Assembly (NCBI RefSeq): GCF_029407905.1
Contig: NC_073628.1
Location: 45,467,501 to 45,531,500, forward strand
DNA from: Bubalus kerabau
Lineage: Eukaryota; Chordata; Mammalia; Artiodactyla; Bovidae
Direction: 5' to 3'
DNA: 64,000 nucleotides
Part shown: piece by piece, positions 11,301-21,648 of the stretch
Layout: each line of letters begins with the position of its first letter
Numbering within the stretch: position 1 is the stretch's first letter
Made by a program: the position numbers and the translations under genes
Notes under the pieces: model-generated
Database searches by the model: none
What the model saw: only the letters and a program-made list of their open reading frames with translations
Told to the model about the DNA's origin: nothing

Positions 11301-11500
11301 TAGCCAAGACATGGATCAACCTAAATGTCCATCAACAGATGAGTGGATAAAGAAGATGTGGTACATATATACAGTGAAATATTACTCAGTTATTGAAAGG
11401 AATGAAATAATGCCATTTGCAGCACTATCGATGGACCTAGAGATTGTCATACTGAGTGAAGGAAGTCAGAGAAAGACAAATATCACATGATATTGCTTAT
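8341..11500 (+). pseudogene. L1 ORF2 relic: reverse transcriptase and C-terminal part (outer L1)
   Basis: ORF2 encodes the endonuclease/reverse transcriptase that copies L1 RNA at the target site. Recognisable blocks are the KSPGPDGF-type fingers near 9180 (here KPRARWLH-like after frameshift), the KAYDKP-type block near 9660 and the polymerase box at 9853-9864. That box reads FAHD instead of FADD, replacing the first catalytic aspartate. The C-terminal region runs through 10829-11182 with about 117 open codons, then stops appear. Frameshifts are frequent, so the copy is inactive. Confidence 0.82.
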
Positions 11501-11849
11501 ATGCAGAATCTAAAAAATGATACAAATGAACTTATTTACAAAACAGAAATAGACTCACAGCCTGAGAGAATGAACTTATGGTTGCCAGGAGAGAAGGGTT
11601 GGGGCGTGAGGGATAGATTAGGCATTTGGGATTGACAGGTACACAATGGTATATTTAAAATGGATAACCAACAAGGAACTAGTATATAACACAGGGAGCT
11701 CTGCCCAGGATTCTGTAATACCAATGGGAAAAGAACTTGAAAAAAATAGATACACGTATATGTATAACTGAATCACTTTGCTATATGCCTAAAACTAACA
11801 TAACATTGTTAATCAACTATGTTCTAATATAGAATAAAATATTTTTAAA

Positions 11850-12714
11850 GATGTAACACTTCTTTACCACGATTTGTATGAAGAACATAAATATGTGGCA
11901 CATAGATTTGTATAATTAGGTATAAGTGTATGTTGCAGGGAAAGAGAGGGGGTAGTATTAAAAAGGCGATATTCCAGGTAGGGGGAACAGGGTAAGGAAT
12001 GTCCCTGCAAAAAAAAAAAAAAAAAAAGTCAAAAAAAAACAGCCAGGGAAATTTGAAGATATGAAAAGGACTGTATTACAGAGGCACTGAAAATTGATAT
12101 AGGAAAAAATTACACTATTTAGGGTGAGTTGGGGTCAGAGATGTTGACCTTTTTGTACCTTATAAATCCAGTGTATTCATCTGCATCTCAGGAGGGAACA
12201 GATGGCACACTTAGGTTAGGATAATTAGGAAAATTTGGGCAAAATTAATAAAGGGGCTGTTCGTGAAGATGTAGGCAGGGTGTGCTGAAATCATTAGTGG
12301 TACTGCCGTACCGAATTCTAGAACAGTGGGGCCCAGTTACCAACCTTAAAGCAAAGGAGCAAGAGGATCGAGTTGTGACTTTACAGAGACCCAGGGATAA
12401 ACAGGCCTGAGCAAAGACAGCCAAGCCAGGCGATGCTGGGAAAGGATGCAACCAGTAAACCCACTGAAAAGACATCCGCCAGGGGCATAAACAACTTGAA
12501 ATCTTTCTCCTTCTTTCCATCAGCTTTTGGCTAGTGCCTCGCACTGGTTCTGCAGCCAGAGGCAAAAGAGCCCAGGACGCAGTTATGTGCGTCAGCTCTC
12601 AGGGCATCAGGTGGGGCTGAGAAGAGGCAGCTGTGAATCCGGAGTGATGAATGGAAGGGGTGTTCCCTACCGAGGAATGCGTCATTAACAGCAATGGAAG
12701 CTTCTGGGCTTAGA
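11850..12714. other. Unclassified sequence with one poly(A) tract
   Basis: Between the L1 3' end and a BovB copy. A run of about 18 A lies at 12009-12027 with further A runs after it. No gene or clear repeat is identified. Confidence 0.4.
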
Positions 12715-13409
12715 AGTTCAGTTCAGTCGCTCAGCCATGTCCGACTCTCTGCTACCCTGTGGACTGCAGCACGCCAGGCTTCCCTATCCATCACCAACTC
12801 CCAGAGCTTGCTCAGACTCATGTCCATCGATTCAGTGATGCCTTCCAACCATCTCATCCTCTGACACCTCTTCTCCTCCTGACTTCAATCTTTCTCAGCA
12901 TCAGGTCTTTTCCAGTGAGTCAGTTCTTCGCATAAGGTGGCCAAAGTACTGGAGTTTCAGCTTTAGCATCAGTCCTTCCAATGAACACCCAGGACTGATA
13001 TCCTTTAGAATGGACTGGTTGGATCTCCTTGCAGTCCAAGGGACTCTCAAGAGTCTTCTGCAACACCACAGTTCAAAAGCATCAATTCTTTGGCATTCAG
13101 CTTTCTTTATAGTCCAACTCTCATATCCATACATGACTGCTGGAAAAACCATAGCTTTGACTATATGGACCTTTGTCGGTAATGTCTCTGCTTTTTAGTG
13201 TGCTGTCTAGGTTTGTCGTAACTTTTCTTCGGAGGAGCAAGCGTCTTTTAATTTCATGGCTGCAGTCACCAGCTGCAGTGATTTTGGAGCCCAGGAAAAT
13301 AAAGTGCCACTGTTTACATTGTTTCCCCATCTATTTCCCATGACGTAATGGGACCGGATGCGTGATCTTAGTTTTCTGAATGTTGAGTTTTAAGCCAACT
13401 TTCCTCTCC
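12715..13409 (-). pseudogene. BovB 3' portion, 5'-truncated
   Basis: On the minus strand this holds the end of the BovB polyprotein after the YADD box. A frame at 12901-13152 reads VMYGYESWTIKKAE, then W.RRLLRVPWTARRSN, with a premature end. The copy finishes in the typical ACTGAACTGAAC-type 3' tail at 12715-12725. It begins inside the thumb region (LKLN.Q..K), as expected for target-primed 5' truncation. Confidence 0.92.
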
Positions 13410-13499
13410 TGGGCTGAGAAACCTTTGCCTTAGAGGTCCCAAGTGTCCTCATTTTGGTGTGCACTCCTCCACTACAGAGGGGGATTATGATTGCCTGTG

Positions 13500-13941
13500 T
13501 CAAAACCTGGACCTACCCACCTGTTAGACCATGGGCAAATCATTTAATCTCTCAGTTTCCTCGTGTGTCTGTGTGTATGTGTGTGCACGTGCATATGAGT
13601 ATGCACTCAGTTATGTTTGACTCTTTGGGGTCACTTTGCGACCCCATGGACTGCCCACCAGGCTCCTCTGTCCATGGAATTTCCCAAGCAAGAATACTAG
13701 AGTGGGTTGCCATTTCCTACTCCAGGGGATCTTCCCAACCCAGGGATTGAACCCGCATCTTTTGCATCTCTTCATGAGCAGGCAAATTCCTTACTGCTGA
13801 CCACCAGGGAAGCACCCTTCCCCATCTGTAAGATGATAATAATAGTAATTTTTTATTAGAACTATTGGAAGGATTAAATAAAATTAATACATGTAGAGCA
13901 ATATCTGGCAAATAGTAGGCATTAAAAAATGCTTACTCTCC
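13500..13941 (+). repeat. MIR SINE, split by a Bov-tA
   Basis: The left half holds GGGCAAATCATTTAATCTCTCAGTTTCCTC, and the right half resumes with CCCCATCTGTAAGATG, ATTAAATAAAATTAATACATGTAG and AGTAGGCATT. MIR is an ancient tRNA-derived SINE shared by mammals. The ruminant SINE sits precisely where the CTC-ATCTGTAA junction should be. Confidence 0.85.
13596..13816 (-). mobile_element. Bov-tA SINE inside MIR
   Basis: Minus-strand copy with TG-rich tail sequence on its left (about 13563-13595) and the tRNA-like head ending at the CCAGGGAAGC signature near 13812. It carries a small internal duplication of CTTTG/GTCACTTTG around 13625. Confidence 0.88.
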
Positions 13942-14094
13942 TGATTCATATTATTGACATTTCAAAGAATAAAGAATCAAAGTTTAGAGATTTTTTTCAA
14001 AAATTGCACAACTAGTCGGTGACAGAACCAGGGGGTAGAGATTCCACTACAACACAGCAACTCTAAAAATGACAATCTAGACTTTTGCTTGTCA

Positions 14095-14200
14095 CCCTCC
14101 CTCCCCACAAGACTGTAAATTCCTGAGGGCAAGGATTATTTTGCATTTAAAAACCCATTATAGTACATAATTTTTGCTCAATAAATGTTTGATGAATGAG
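14095..14200 (+). repeat. L2 LINE 3' end
   Basis: Shows the L2 terminal pattern: GACTGTAAATTCCTGAGGGC, then GCTCAATAAATGTTTGATGAATGAG. L2 is an extinct mammalian LINE. Confidence 0.8.
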
Positions 14201-14590
14201 TATATAAAGCACTGTGACTGAAGGTAGAGAAGTAATTACTGGAGGAGAGAGGAGAGCCTCCCTTGCAAGCCTAAAGTCCTTTCCTCTTGTCCTATATAAA
14301 TAATGCTATAAAAAACAAAATGTAACTTGGCTTCTTCCAGAAGGTACTGAGCTTTAGTCTTAAATTATAAATGACTGACATATTGTATGCCTGCTCTGAA
14401 GTCCACTGCTTTGGTTGAAATATTTTGAGTCACCATTTCCGAAGTCTTCCCCTCCCCTATCCCACGTATCAGCAGGAAGTAGAGATGCTCTGTGATGGTA
14501 GGAACCCACCAGAGCCAGCATTCTCTGTAGTCCAAGACTTCTGGTATTGCTTGGTGGAGGAATGATGCGTTATGCAGTGCATCATTCAAT
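14201..14590. other. Unclassified, repeat-poor
   Basis: No gene or recognised repeat. Two weakly open minus-strand frames have no supporting features. Confidence 0.4.
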
Positions 14591-14671
14591 AGACATTTTC
14601 TTTTTTAAATTTATTTCAGTTGGCAGATAATTACTTTACAATATTGTGATGGTTTTCAATGAGACATTTTC
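14591..14671 (-). mobile_element. 61-bp L1 3' tail with 10-bp target-site duplication
   Basis: The insert (14601-14661) is the reverse complement of the ruminant L1 3' terminus (ATAATTACTTTACAATATTG). It is flanked by AGACATTTTC at 14591-14600 and 14662-14671. It is one of the shortest retrotransposition events in the window. Confidence 0.85.
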
Positions 14672-15364
14672 AGTGGTCTCATTGGAGTTTTATTCATTTC
14701 ATCTGGCCTTGAGGGTGGGGACAACCTGGAGCTTCCCTGGGGAAATGAAGCCTTTAAGAGTAGAACCTTAGAGCTGTGATTTAAAGTCTTACTTGTTTGG
14801 GAGTAACATAGGCATCTTAAATGATAACAGAGATCACTTAGTGATCTGAAGTCTTAGAATGCTCTTAGAAGGAATCCTATTCATAGTTTGATGTCAATAA
14901 ATCCATAAGGAAAAACAGACTAGGAGTCAGAAGACTTTTGTCATATCATTGATTATTGGACAGGGAAATTTCACTAAATTATAAAATGAAAATAATGCCT
15001 TGCTATCATCTCAGTGATGGCATTAGAATCAGATACAGTTTTATTTGGAACATGCTGTGAATGATAGAAAAACCAAGGCAAAACCCCAAAGTTGTTACCT
15101 TTCTTTTTGTAAAAACTTTACAATGATGCAGTGATTTGGGCAGATCTTGAAGATGGTGGCAAAATTGGGGAACAACCAGAGTTTGCCATTACGTTGCAGA
15201 AAGCACAGTGCCACACTGTGCCTCTAATTCACTCTGAACATTTACTCAACATAGCAAATATTTACTGAGCATGTATTAAGAGCCCCTTGCTGTTAGCCAA
15301 GTGGGCTCTAAATAAATATTAACAAATGTCCTCTTTCCCAAGGGAATCATGGTTTATTACAATC
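14672..15364. other. Unclassified with faint MIR/L2-like patches
   Basis: Around 14920-15000 and 15250-15330 there are weak MIR- or L2-like phrases too degraded to call. No gene is seen. Confidence 0.35.
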
Positions 15365-15552
15365 TAGTGCAGCAATTAAGAGTAAGAGCTTTGAGTAAGT
15401 AACTTGATCCTTTCTCTGCAAGCTTCCATTTCTGTTGTGTCATATCGTATGTCATGAGATAATAATTGTATTTATCCCTAAGGTTGCTGTGAAGATGAAA
15501 GAGGTTGATAATTATGAAGCTTGAGCAGTGTCTGTCACATTAGTGTTCAAGT
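15365..15552 (+). repeat. MIR SINE fragment
   Basis: Recognised by AGTGCAGCAATTAAGAGTAAG, GATAATAATTGTATTTATC and the GTTGCTGTGAAGATGAAAGAGG block. A BovB tail is inserted at its 3' end. Confidence 0.7.
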
Positions 15553-15743
15553 AATGATGGAGGGGGGGACAGGAGGAGAAGGGGACGACAGAGGGTGAGA
15601 TGGCTGGATGGCACCGACTCGATGGACGTGAGTTTGGGTGAACTCCGGGAGTTGGTGATGGACAGGGAGGCCTGGCATGCTGCAATTCATGGGGTTGCAA
15701 AGAGTCGGACACAACTGAGCAACTGAACTGAACTGAATGATGG
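15553..15743 (+). mobile_element. BovB 3' end with target-site duplication
   Basis: The insert 15561-15735 is only the last 175 bases of BovB and ends in (ACTGA)n. It is flanked by AATGATGG at 15553-15560 and 15736-15743, so it is a distinct, heavily 5'-truncated insertion. Confidence 0.92.
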
Positions 15744-16033
15744 CTTTTAAATTTTTTATTAGGAAAGGCACATAGAGAAACAGATCTTACCATGACATGT
15801 GCTACATAGTGACAAAACAGAGGTGGTGTGGTCATCTAGAGCAGGGGTCCCCATCGGGCCGTGGACTGATACCAGTCTGTGTATTACCTGTTAGGGACCA
15901 GGCTGCATAGCAGGATGTGAGCCACAGGAGAGCAAAGTTTCACCTGCATTTATAGCTGCTCCCACTGCTTGCATTACCATGCCCCCCACCCCTGCAGTCT
16001 TTGGAAAAACTGTCTTCCATGAAACTGGTCCCT

Positions 16034-16354
16034 GATGGAGGAGCCTGGAGGAGCCTGGTAGGCTGTAGTCCATGGGGTCGCTAAGAGTCCGACACGACTG
16101 AGCGACTTCACTTTCACTTTTCACTTTCTTTTTTTTTTTTATTCATTTTTTTTTAACTTTACATAACTGTATTAGATTTGCCAAATATCAAAATGAATCC
16201 GCCACAGGTATACATGCATTGGAGAAGGAAATGGCAACCCACTCCAGTGTTCTTGCCTGGAGAATCCCAGGGACGAGGGAGCCTGGTGGGCTGCCGTCTA
16301 TGGGGTCGCACAGAGTCGGACACGACTGAAGCGACGCAGCAGCAGCAGCAGCAG
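16034..16354 (+). mobile_element. Bov-A2 SINE, 5'-truncated, inside MER1
   Basis: Contains the end of the first Bov-A unit (GGTCGCTAAGAGTCC), the TTCACTTTCACTTTTCAC linker, the second unit starting CATTGGAGAAGG, and a (CAG)n tail at 16339-16354. The linker is interrupted by an L1 tail. Confidence 0.9.
16128..16214 (-). mobile_element. L1 3' tail inside the Bov-A2 linker
   Basis: A poly(T) run followed by the reverse complement of the young ruminant L1 end (CTGTATTAGATTTGCCAAAT, GAATCCGCCACAGGTATAC). It separates ACTTTC from ATGCATTGG of the SINE linker, giving a three-level nest. Confidence 0.88.
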
Positions 16355-16382
16355 TGCCATAAAGGTTGGGGACCACTGAGCT

Positions 16383-16620
16383 AGAGAATCTTTGTATGTA
16401 CATGCTCAGTTGCATCTGACTCTTTGTGACCTCATGAACCGCAGCCCGCCAGGCTTCTCTGTCCATGGGATTTTTCAGGCGAGAACACTGGAGCGGTTGC
16501 CATTTCCTCCTCCAGGGGGGTCTTCCCAATCCAGGGATTGAAGCCGTGTTTCCTATGTCTCCTGCACTGCATGTGCATTCTTTACCACTGAGCCACTGGA
16601 GAAGTCCAGTAGAAAATCTT
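16383..16620 (-). mobile_element. Bov-tA SINE with 10-bp target-site duplication
   Basis: The insert 16393-16610 lies just right of the MER1 element. Flanks AGAGAATCTT (16383-16392) and AGAAAATCTT (16611-16620) differ at one base. Confidence 0.88.
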
Positions 16621-17199
16621 CTGCCCGTCTTCTTTTTCTGTCCTAGGGTACACACCCATTTTGCTCTATACTAACGATTACAGTGTCAGAGCCATGGATA
16701 TGAGGTTGTGTACGCCCCATGGAAGGAAGAAGAATAGTCCTTTTCTCCAGTAGGAAGGATGCAGCTTTGCCTCTGCAGGCATGTGCAGCTTGGCTCAGGC
16801 ACTCGGGGCCATCTTTAGAGACTTTGATTGATCCAGGGGACTAGATGTTTAAAACACTACAGGAGACAAACACTTCCCTTTATTTCTAAAAATCCTCCAA
16901 GTTGCTGAGTCTCTATAAAACTTTAAAAAAAGTTACCTTTTTCCTTTCAGTTGAAAGCAGTGGATTTTTTAAGACAATACAGGAACAAGATTGACACTGA
17001 TTTATGAATCTTTAGGGTTATAATTAACTTATCAAAGATTTTTTTTTTTTTAGATTTCAAATAGGTAGATATTTTTGTGCAAAGAACATGGATTTTAGTT
17101 TTTTCTTTCAGTCATGTTTCCTAATTTGATATAGATCTAAGGGTTTTGTTTTATAGCTTCAATTAACTTGTGAAAGAGTAGCACAGAGAATCAACTTTG
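16621..17199. other. Unclassified sequence
   Basis: AT-rich with T runs near 17040 and 17100. No gene or repeat is confidently recognised. Confidence 0.4.
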
Positions 17200-17390
17200 G
17201 AGAAATTTAGCAGGTGAAGGAGCCACTGTGGGTTGCAGGGAACTGTGGAAGGTTTTCTAAAAGATGTAGGTCATGAACTGGGCTTTGAGAGACAATTAGA
17301 ACAGTGGTGGGTAGCAGGAAAGGCATTGGAAGATTTCTCAAAGAGCAAGAAAGGCATGCCTAGTGTTAGGCATGCATGGAGATGCTGGGG
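17200..17390 (-). repeat. Probable L2-related fragment, antisense
   Basis: GGAAGGTTTTCT, GGGCTTTGAGAGA and GCAGGAAAGGCATTGGAAG follow the antisense L2 pattern GGAAGGCTTCCTGG...GGGCCTTGAAGG. It is heavily diverged. Confidence 0.4.
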
Positions 17391-17485
17391 TGGGACTGTC
17401 AGCTAGCCAGTCAGCTTCACAATGTGACATCAACACCACTGACTTTAGAAGCACTGTATTCATTCAGGGTGAAAATGGAGGGAAA

Positions 17486-17848
17486 TTATATTGCTGCAGA
17501 CAGTCTGGGAAACAGTGATGAAAATCTAGAGCATGTCTGATGGCTCACAGGTAAGGCCACATAGCACTGCGGAGCCAGCCAGTTTTGTAAATCACTGTGG
17601 TGCCTTCTTCGAGATGTAGTTTGAAGAAGTACACCTCGATGGTCATCAGTTTCCCTCTGCTGCTTGCCAGCGTCACGGCATAAATTTCCTTGTGAACTGG
17701 AGTTTGATGAGCACGAGAATGAGAATGGATGCATGTTCCCTGCTACTGTATACTGAATGCATCTACGTGTAGCTGCCTTGAGAACTCTGTGAAGATGTGA
17801 CTGCCTGCTTGCTCTTCGCCTGGGACCAGTCAAGTTGAAAAATTCCAA
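17486..17848 (-). pseudogene. Coding-like stretch, possible frameshifted pseudogene (unidentified)
   Basis: The minus strand is open for 120 codons from 17848 and includes RVLKAATRRCIQYTVAGN. A second frame overlapping its end runs about 57 codons to a TGA near 17549 and reads coherently (EIYAVTLASSRGKLMTIEVY, then TGWLRSAMWPYL). A switch of frame between two long open stretches, with CpG density above the surroundings, is what a decayed retrocopy looks like. I see no poly(A) tail, no target-site duplication and no family I can name; chance remains possible. Confidence 0.25.
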
Positions 17849-17879
17849 AGGTGTCTGTAAATTCCACTAGTTCTGCATG

Positions 17880-18076
17880 GAAAGTGAAAGTGAAAGTCAC
17901 TCAGTCATGTCTGACTCTTTGCGACGCCATGGCCTATACATTCCATGGAATTCTCTAGGCGAGAATACTCAAGCAGGTAGACTTTCCCTTCTCCAGGGGA
18001 TCTTCCCAACCCAGGGATCGAACCCAGGTCTCCCACATTGCAGGTGGATTCTTTACCAGCTGAGCCACAAGGGAAG
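17880..18076 (-). mobile_element. Bov-tA SINE
   Basis: Carries the GAAAGTGAAAGTGAAAGTCACTCAGT start (the minus-strand tail) and the head signature GAGCCACAAGGGAAG. The body has a small internal change near 17933 (CCATGGCCTATACATTCC). Confidence 0.88.
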
Positions 18077-18244
18077 AAAGAGCCTAAATACAGATCAAGG
18101 GACTTTTTTGGGAGGGGATGTTAGCATCTGATTTGTCTTCAAAATTTGAAGTTTTTTGGCACAGGGGCATTAGGGAGAATTATTTTCTCAATGACATTTT
18201 GGGTTGTTCTATATGATCAGAAGAAAATCAAAGGCAGGGAAGAG

Positions 18245-18432
18245 AATTAACATTTATGAAATGTTTATGAGTATATGAATCCTTTATGTACATTTCACCC
18301 TCATATTAATCCTCTGCAATAGGCATAATTATGCCTTATAGAATAAAAGCATCATGAGGGTGGTGATTATTGTCTGTTTTGTTCCCCAAGTGCTTAAAAT
18401 AGCACCTTACATAATAGATGCTGAAAAAAATA
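18245..18432. repeat. MIR (minus) followed by L2-like 3' end (plus)
   Basis: 18245-18335 follows the antisense MIR pattern (ACATTTATGAAATGTTTATGAG, AATCCTCTGCAATAGGCAT). 18336-18432 follows the L2 3' pattern (CATGAGGGTGGTGATTATTG, TAATAGATGCTGA). Both are old and weak. Confidence 0.5.
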
Positions 18433-19034
18433 CCTGTCAGGTAAAAATGAATTGAGTTGAGTCTTGTCTTTGAAGAAATAGTGTAAAGAACGGTTAAATG
18501 CATTTCCCAGGATTTCAGAGCTACCATGGGCTAAGTGTGGGTGCAAAGAGGAAGATTTGAATGTAGATTTATCTGACTACATGACACATGATTTTTCAAC
18601 TATGTCATAATTCCTCTCCACGGTAGCATTTTACATGGAAGAAAAATACATATGATTCTCAGTAAGATAAATGTTACTGATTGAGAATTAGACTTTATCT
18701 AGGAAGCAGTCAGAGCTGCTAATCCTTCTTGGATTATTGTACAATTGAATCTTTTCCGGATTCAGAATGGAGAGAGGTTTTACATGAATATTTGTAAGAT
18801 ACCTTAAATCTTTTTCGAAACAAGGGTGAGTAAGCATAATACACAAATAAGTAATTCCAAGGATATACTGCAGTTTCATACTCATTTTAACAGGTATTTA
18901 TTAAGTGCCAAGTATGGATTTCTGTACTGAATATGTGCTATTAGGGATCAGATACATAATGGCGGAAGGATACAATTCCTGCCTGAATTAGCTCATAGCT
19001 TTATTTTAGGTGGGAAGATTAGAGCAAATCAGTA
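18433..19034. other. Unclassified, repeat-poor
   Basis: No gene. A faint old-repeat phrase (TATTTATTAAGTGCCAAGTA) occurs near 18895. Confidence 0.4.
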
Positions 19035-19182
19035 TTTTCTAAACCTGGTTGTATGTAAGAATAACTCGTGGAGCATATTAAACATACAGAATGCAGCTCT
19101 CTGGGATTGGGTCTGAGAATTTCTGTTTTGATCATAGCCCTAGATCATAATGATTCACAGCCAAATTTAGGAAGCACTGAAT
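19035..19182 (+). repeat. hAT-Charlie non-autonomous fragment (MER5/MER58-like)
   Basis: Pattern AACCTGGTTGTATGTAAGAA, GGGTCTGAGAATTTCTG and a degraded terminal AGGAAGCACTGAA resembles short Charlie-derived elements. The exact family is unresolved. Confidence 0.5.
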
Positions 19183-19847
19183 TAGATGCACATTAAAATC
19201 TCTTGCCAGCTTTATAAGTCTATGATTTTCTATCATTCTAAAAATTTCTTACAAAAATAGTGATAAAAAGATGCATGTTTCTGCAAGCAGAGCATTGCTC
19301 TAAGAAGGAACACTAGGGGGAAAAAAAGATGAGAATTGTTGCTGTAAGGAGGAGAGTTTGGTTTGGAAATTCAAGGGGGGCTTGGGCAAGTGCCAGCTCT
19401 GATCCTGAGTGGCTTAGGCCAGAGGTCGATTCCCTAGACTGTTCAGGACTGGGCTAATTTGGAGTGACTTTGACTTTATGAAGATTAAGTCAACCAGTTG
19501 CTTGTATTTCTGCTTCTCATTTAGAAAAGGAGTAAACCATCATGTAGGTCTGTGTCTTAATAGCCAAACTACACAATGCAACAGCTTCCTTTCTTTAGAG
19601 AAAAAGCACGCAGTACAACAACAAGCTTCTGTTCCATAAACTAAGCCACTTAAATAGGAATCAGTTCTCTTTATCCCAGAAAGCCAGTATAGCCAATAAT
19701 GTCTATTGAGTATTTTTACATACTAATGAAAGACACATGTTAATCTTTGTGTATATTAAGATTACTGTATAGATACTGAAACATTAAGAAAGAGATGTTG
19801 TTTTATTCCATATCTTATTAGATTTGTTGATACTGTTAATGATAGCA
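19183..19847. other. Unclassified, repeat-poor
   Basis: I see neither genes nor confident repeats here. Confidence 0.4.
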
Positions 19848-20080
19848 GTTAACTTATATTTATTGAACGTTTACTGACTCCAGTCACTATGCTTTGAAAC
19901 TGTTTTCCACAATTTATCTAATCTTCCTAAGAAACCTATGAACTAGATCCCTTTGTGATCTCATTTTAATGATGAGGAAATGGAGGTTTATAGAGCCTGA
20001 GTTTCCTGAGATAGCCAGTGGGCAGTTCACAGCAAGGACTCAAGTGCTCTTGTATTTGACTCCCCAGCCCATGTTTTTAA
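19848..20080 (-). repeat. MIR SINE
   Basis: Antisense MIR: TTATTGAACGTTTACTG, AACCTATGAACTAGATCC, GATGAGGAAATGGAGG, then CAGCCCATG. It is nearly the whole MIR length, strongly diverged. Confidence 0.75.
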
Positions 20081-20779
20081 GGTCCAACCTAAATTATTTC
20101 CAAGTAAATAAATTAGATCTTCCCATACAACAGAATATTATTCTCTAGTCATTGTGTTTTTGAACAATATTTAAAGATGTGGGGAAATGTCCATGGTACA
20201 ATAGTAAGTTCATATGATGTACACTAAAAAACGTACACATCTAGGAAAATGTGTATCTGAGAAATATATCAAAATGTTAGCATTTTTAGTCTGTGTGGGC
20301 AAACTACAGATGTATTTGTATTCTGCCCAATACTTTGGTGTTTTTCCATAATTTCTATAATAACTATTTATAGTCAGAAGGATAATGATATGTTACCAAT
20401 TAAAATAAAACCTATTAATGTATTTAAAAGATTATAAGGAAATTTATCAAAATATTGAGAAGAAGCCTGAGCCTGCTAGTCCTTTCCTTGGGCCCAGTTT
20501 GCCTCTCTATCTTCCTGTTTTCCACTTAATTTTTTTTTGTCTCTCTCTCTACATATTTCACTGCATTGCAATTATTTATTCATGACCATTTCTCCTACTC
20601 TTACATGAGGGAGAGCACAAGGTCTAATTCACTTTTTAGTCTAAAGACTTAACTCATAGTGTACATTCCATAATGGCTGAACGGACACAGGACTCCTTTC
20701 CAGATAACTCACAGACTCTGGCAAAGACCTCACCCAGAAGGTGACATTGAACTAAGTCCTTATCTGCTTCCAGTTGTTA
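20081..20779. other. Unclassified with possible L2 traces
   Basis: AT-rich to 20450. From about 20550 some phrases (TTACATGAGGGAGAGCACAAGG) suggest a degraded L2, too weak to bound. Confidence 0.35.
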
Positions 20780-21312
20780 TTGCAAGGCCCATCCACAGCA
20801 AATCATGCCTGGCCATCCTGTTGGGATGGCATCATTCCCTGCCTCCCTTGTCCATCACTGTCTTTCCCTTCCCTGTTATGTTTTTTCTCCTTAGTATTTA
20901 TTGCCACCTAACATGGTATTGTTGCTGTTGTTTAGTCACTAAGTCGTAGCAACTCTTTAGCAACCCCATGGACTGTAACCTACCAGGATCTGCTGTCCAT
21001 GGGATTTCCCAGGCAAGAATAGTGGAGTGGATTACCATTCCTTCTCCAGGGGATCTTCACAACCCAGGGATTGAACCCAAGTCTCCTGCATTGGCAGGCA
21101 GGTTCTTTACCATTGAATCACCTGGGAAGCTCGCTAACATGGTATACACATTACTAACTCATCCCTTCATTGCTTGTCTCTCCTTGCTAGGATATCAGCC
21201 ATATGAAGACTGAGATACGTGTCTGTTTTGTCCACTGCTTTATCCCCAGAGCCTAAAACAAGCCCTGGTATACAGGAGATATCCAGTTGATATTTGTAGA
21301 ATAAATGAATGC
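20780..21312 (+). repeat. L2 LINE 3' region, split by a SINE
   Basis: The terminal block ATATGAAGACTGAGATACG, TTTATCCCCAGAGCC and AGAATAAATGAATG is typical of L2. A Bov-tA interrupts it at 20920-21133. Confidence 0.75.
20908..21145 (-). mobile_element. Bov-tA SINE with 12-bp target-site duplication
   Basis: The insert is 20920-21133. The exact duplication CTAACATGGTAT flanks it at 20908-20919 and 21134-21145. It has a (TTG)n-like tail and a complete head. Confidence 0.96.
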
Positions 21313-21562
21313 CATGTACAAAATTATGGCGAGATGCACAGGAGAAGGGAAGAGCAGCACGGCTCTGCTATACAAAATTGAAGACTTCTTCTTGAATATT
21401 GTCTTGACAACCAAGGAGTGGCCGTGAACTCAAGATAATACCCTGAAAGAGCTATGAGCGGGAGTCTTTTATACTGACTGCTGAGTGCAGATCTCATCAG
21501 AACCTTAGTTGTCCCTCGCAGACAATTAAGTGAAGGGAAGGGTGAGCATCTTTTCATTAAAT
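21313..21562. other. Unclassified sequence
   Basis: A 77-codon minus-strand frame lies here without any recognisable feature. Confidence 0.4.
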
Positions 21563-21648
21563 GACTGATATATGTTCATGTTTGGTAGAAACCAACACAA
21601 TAGTGTAAAGCAATTATCCTTCAAGTAAAAATCAATTAATTAGGAAAA
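21563..21648 (+). mobile_element. Short L1 3' end (older ruminant subfamily)
   Basis: GACTGATATATGTTCATG, GGTAGAAACCAACACAATAG and GCAATTATCCTTCAAGTAAA match the 3'UTR end of a ruminant L1 subfamily different from the AATAAAATAAAATT type seen elsewhere. Confidence 0.75.

Larger units (their letters stand above)
3283..11849 (+). mobile_element. Full-length but fragmented L1 LINE (5'UTR to 3'UTR)
   Basis: The copy opens with the L1 5'UTR signature GGAGACAAGATGGC (about 3286) and closes with an L1 3'UTR ending in an A-rich stretch near 11849. In order: 5'UTR 3283 to about 4230; ORF1 remnants about 4250-5057; inter-ORF sequence 5276-5425 and 6544-6720; ORF2 endonuclease remnants 6720-7520; reverse transcriptase and C-terminal domain 8341-11500; 3'UTR to 11849. 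Later insertions are a SINE at 5081, a piggyBac-like element at 5426, a SINE at 7104 and an L1 5'UTR fragment at 7521. Removing them leaves about 6.2 kb, the usual full L1 length. Frames are broken throughout, so the copy is dead. Confidence 0.88.
15834..16386 (+). mobile_element. MER1-type hAT-Charlie element, split by nested insertions
   Basis: The left terminus CAGGGGTCCCC starts at 15842, and the right terminus ends GGTTGGGGACCACTG at 16378. The 8-bp duplications expected for hAT elements are ATCTAGAG (15834-15841) and AGCTAGAG (16379-16386), 7 of 8 identical. The interior (GGGCCGTGGACTGATACC, TGGTCCCTGATGG) matches the MER1 family as I know it. It is non-autonomous and carries no transposase. 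A Bov-A2 splits it at 16034/16355. Confidence 0.82.

Noticed and set aside
15512..15835. 107-codon minus-strand frame
   Set aside because: Lies over a 175-base BovB tail and its flanks.
16188..16655. 155-codon minus-strand frame with an alanine run
   Set aside because: Covers two SINEs; the alanine run is the CAG-rich Bov-A2 tail read in reverse.
20190..20215. GTAAGT donor-like site
   Set aside because: No acceptor or open segment upstream; isolated GTAAGT words are expected by chance.
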